From positions 1-37,946 of the forward strand of contig MPMZ01000028.1 of the NCBI GenBank assembly GCA_002238765.1: DNA of 37,946 nucleotides, given 5' to 3'. The stretch is from Nitrospira sp. bin75 (GTDB taxonomy: Bacteria > Nitrospirota > Nitrospiria > Nitrospirales > UBA8639). Below are positions 36,733 to 37,946 of this stretch, piece after piece (within the stretch, counting starts at the first letter, position 1; every line of letters starts with the position of its first letter). The translations under genes were made by a program, and so were the position numbers. The notes under the pieces are model-generated. The model had not been told where the DNA came from. It was given only the letters and a program-made list of their open reading frames with translations, and did not search any database.

Positions 36733-37011
36733 ATGATTCGAACGATTCGACATCGGGGACTCAAACGGTTGTATGAGTACGGAGATCCCAGCAAAGTACG
36801 TGCTGACCAAGCAGAGCGAATCGCACTCGCTCTAGCGGACCTTGATGCAGCCAGCAAGCCCTCAGACCTAGGACTCCCAGGGTATGAACTCCACCCGCTG
36901 AAAGGTATTTGGAAAGGATTCTGGAGTATCTCGATCTCCGCCAATTGGCGGATCATCTTCCGCCTTGAAGAATGTGATGCATACGATGTCGACTTGATTG
37001 ATTATCACTAA
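36733..37011 (+). CDS. higB: HigB/RelE-family toxin
   Basis: The 92-residue protein is of the plasmid-maintenance killer (HigB, RelE/ParE superfamily) type: FRHRGLKRLYEYGDPSKV-like start (IRHRGLKRLYEYGDPSKV), LDAASKPSDLGLPGYELHPLKG, then GFWSISISANWRIIFRLEE, the strand with the catalytic-side Arg, and the YDVDLIDYH end. HigB cleaves mRNA on the ribosome. It precedes its antitoxin by 15 bases, the toxin-first order typical of higBA. No ribosome binding site precedes the ATG, in line with a leaderless transcript. Confidence 0.92.
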   Translation: MIRTIRHRGLKRLYEYGDPSKVRADQAERIALALADLDAASKPSDLGLPGYELHPLKGIWKGFWSISISANWRIIFRLEECDAYDVDLIDYH

Positions 37012-37026
37012 AATAAAGGAGACCCC

Positions 37027-37320
37027 ATGGCTATGAAGGATCCGCCGCATCCTGGCTACAGCATCAAGAAGAACTGTCTCGATCCCCTGGATCTGAACGT
37101 CACCGAGGCGGCAAAGGTCTTGGGCATAGCCCGCCACACGCTTTCTCGCGTGCTAAACGGCCACGCGGCCATTTCACCTGAGATGGCTATTCGGCTGGAG
37201 AAAGCCGGGTGGTCTAACGCCGAGTTCTGGCTACGCCGTCAGACAACATACAATCTGGCACAGGCGCGCAGGAGCGAAGATCGCATCAAGGTGGATCGCT
37301 ACCAACCGCAGGCGGTGTGA
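37027..37320 (+). CDS. higA: HigA-family antitoxin (XRE-type)
   Basis: A 97-residue protein preceded by AAGGAGA. An HTH of the XRE type spans about 23-60: [38 protein letters not shown], then the family tail [22 protein letters not shown]. HigA neutralises HigB and represses the operon through the dyad at the promoter. The start [10 protein letters not shown] (PPHPG motif) is typical of HigA. Confidence 0.94.
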   Translation: MAMKDPPHPGYSIKKNCLDPLDLNVTEAAKVLGIARHTLSRVLNGHAAISPEMAIRLEKAGWSNAEFWLRRQTTYNLAQARRSEDRIKVDRYQPQAV

Positions 37321-37426
37321 TGAAAGACGGTGCACATTCAACTGGGCCGGGTTTGATCACGCACTGGGTGCGAGTTCAGGCGAGCACGTGCCTAATGAAG
37401 AACCAGAAATCGTTCACAATGATTCA

Positions 37427-37946
37427 TCACTTAGGCATAAGTTGCGTCCAAAATCGAAGACGCGGAAACTCTTTCTCTTTCAAAGCAACAGCAAAAACTT
37501 GTTCGAAGGTCTGGATAAAACTCTCCTCGGTTCGACGATTCAACGTGTACGCGTGAAATTGTGGGTAATCCAAAATTAAGCATGGTACGCCTGTTTCACT
37601 AAACAATTGAAAGGCAAGTGGACTATAAACCGCGAATTCATCACTGAATAGCTCTTTGATAATAATAAGGCCAATCACGTCGCGATTACCAAGAGGGATT
37701 TCATGTCGCTCGTTGTCAACTACGATTTCTAAGGGAACACACGATCGTGTATAAGAAATAGAACCGCGCATTTGTGCTACTGCCTTTTTCAAATGCGAAA
37801 GGGCAGTCGCTTTTTTCCGATCAATGGAACGGTCAAGCACCGCCTCTGTGTTTGGACTATCTTTTACCTGAATCAAGTATAGTTTTTGGGATGTCGTTAC
37901 CAATATGTCTGCAAATTCCCTTCCATCATCGGGTCGAATCGGATTC
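37427..37946 (-). CDS. PD-(D/E)xK nuclease-like protein, 5' end outside the window
   Basis: The frame is open to the window edge, at least 172 residues, so the start is not seen. The N-terminal part visible reads EFADILVTTSQKLYLIQVKD, a D...QVK pattern typical of restriction-endonuclease-like folds (DILV strand, then QxK). The rest is LSHLKKAVAQMRGS, VDNERHEIPLGNRDVIGLII, and LAFQLFSETGVPCLILDYPQ. Such stand-alone nucleases occur in defence and mobile genes. It is convergent with higA (107-base gap). Family uncertain. Confidence 0.6.
   Translation of the reverse strand, partial: NPIRPDDGREFADILVTTSQKLYLIQVKDSPNTEAVLDRSIDRKKATALSHLKKAVAQMRGSISYTRSCVPLEIVVDNERHEIPLGNRDVIGLIIIKELFSDEFAVYSPLAFQLFSETGVPCLILDYPQFHAYTLNRRTEESFIQTFEQVFAVALKEKEFPRLRFWTQLMPK

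Overview
This window looks like a chromosomal segment of a Gram-negative bacterium. It carries KDO synthesis genes (kdsA, kdsB), lipoprotein-type signal peptides and a predicted outer-membrane autotransporter. A PyrR-type pyrimidine regulon, moderate-to-high GC and many dispersed GC-rich palindromic repeats between genes recall Nitrospirota (Nitrospira-like) genomes. That phylum assignment is inference; there is no rRNA or other phylogenetic marker in the window.

Layout. Positions 1-1001 hold the end of an insertion sequence and a Phd/VapB-VapC toxin-antitoxin pair. Positions 1002-3900 are accessory DNA: intergenic repeats, an AT-rich iterated tract, three unrecognised small genes in a row and a PUA/EVE-like small protein. 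Positions 3958-11419 (minus strand) are a housekeeping block: plsY, pgsA, kdsA, pyrG, kdsB, lepB, lepA (phospholipid synthesis, KDO synthesis, CTP supply, protein export, translation). bioA (plus) diverges from lepA behind a near-consensus sigma-70 promoter. A HicA-HicB pair and an unknown gene follow (13.1-14.3 kb).

Positions 14523-27386 (minus strand) are the pyrimidine region. It reads in transcription order: promoter, PyrR-binding hairpin, attenuator terminator, pyrR, pyrB, pyrC, a DUF4149-like membrane protein, carA, sppA, an M48 lipoprotein peptidase, carB, a zinc-ribbon methyltransferase, greA and a SAM hydrolase. carA and carB are split by two envelope peptidase genes, and repeats sit in most of the gaps. 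carAB, pyrB and pyrC give the first three steps to dihydroorotate, and pyrG further away makes CTP.

Positions 27.7-32.1 kb hold a divergent pair: a 562-residue unrecognised protein with a methyltransferase-like C-terminus, and a subtilisin-type lipoprotein autotransporter resembling SphB1/NalP. Positions 32287-34061 (minus) hold an AAA-ATPase with a DUF3696-like end followed by a PIN-domain gene that overlaps it by one base. Each is interrupted by exactly one in-frame stop codon and no frameshift. This is a degraded (or conditionally read-through) ATPase-nuclease cassette with a defence-like architecture, and the PIN gene is easy to miss because of its stop. proA (minus) and a tRNA-Phe(GAA) gene come next. 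The right end is accessory again: a probable winged-helix protein behind a phased array of TGTCA motifs, a HigB-HigA pair, and a nuclease-like gene cut by the window edge.

The most interesting signals are the PyrR attenuator, the doubly nonsense-interrupted ATPase-PIN cassette, the lipoprotein autotransporter with its divergent partner, the phased TGTCA array, and three toxin-antitoxin promoters whose predicted transcription starts lie at the first start codon.
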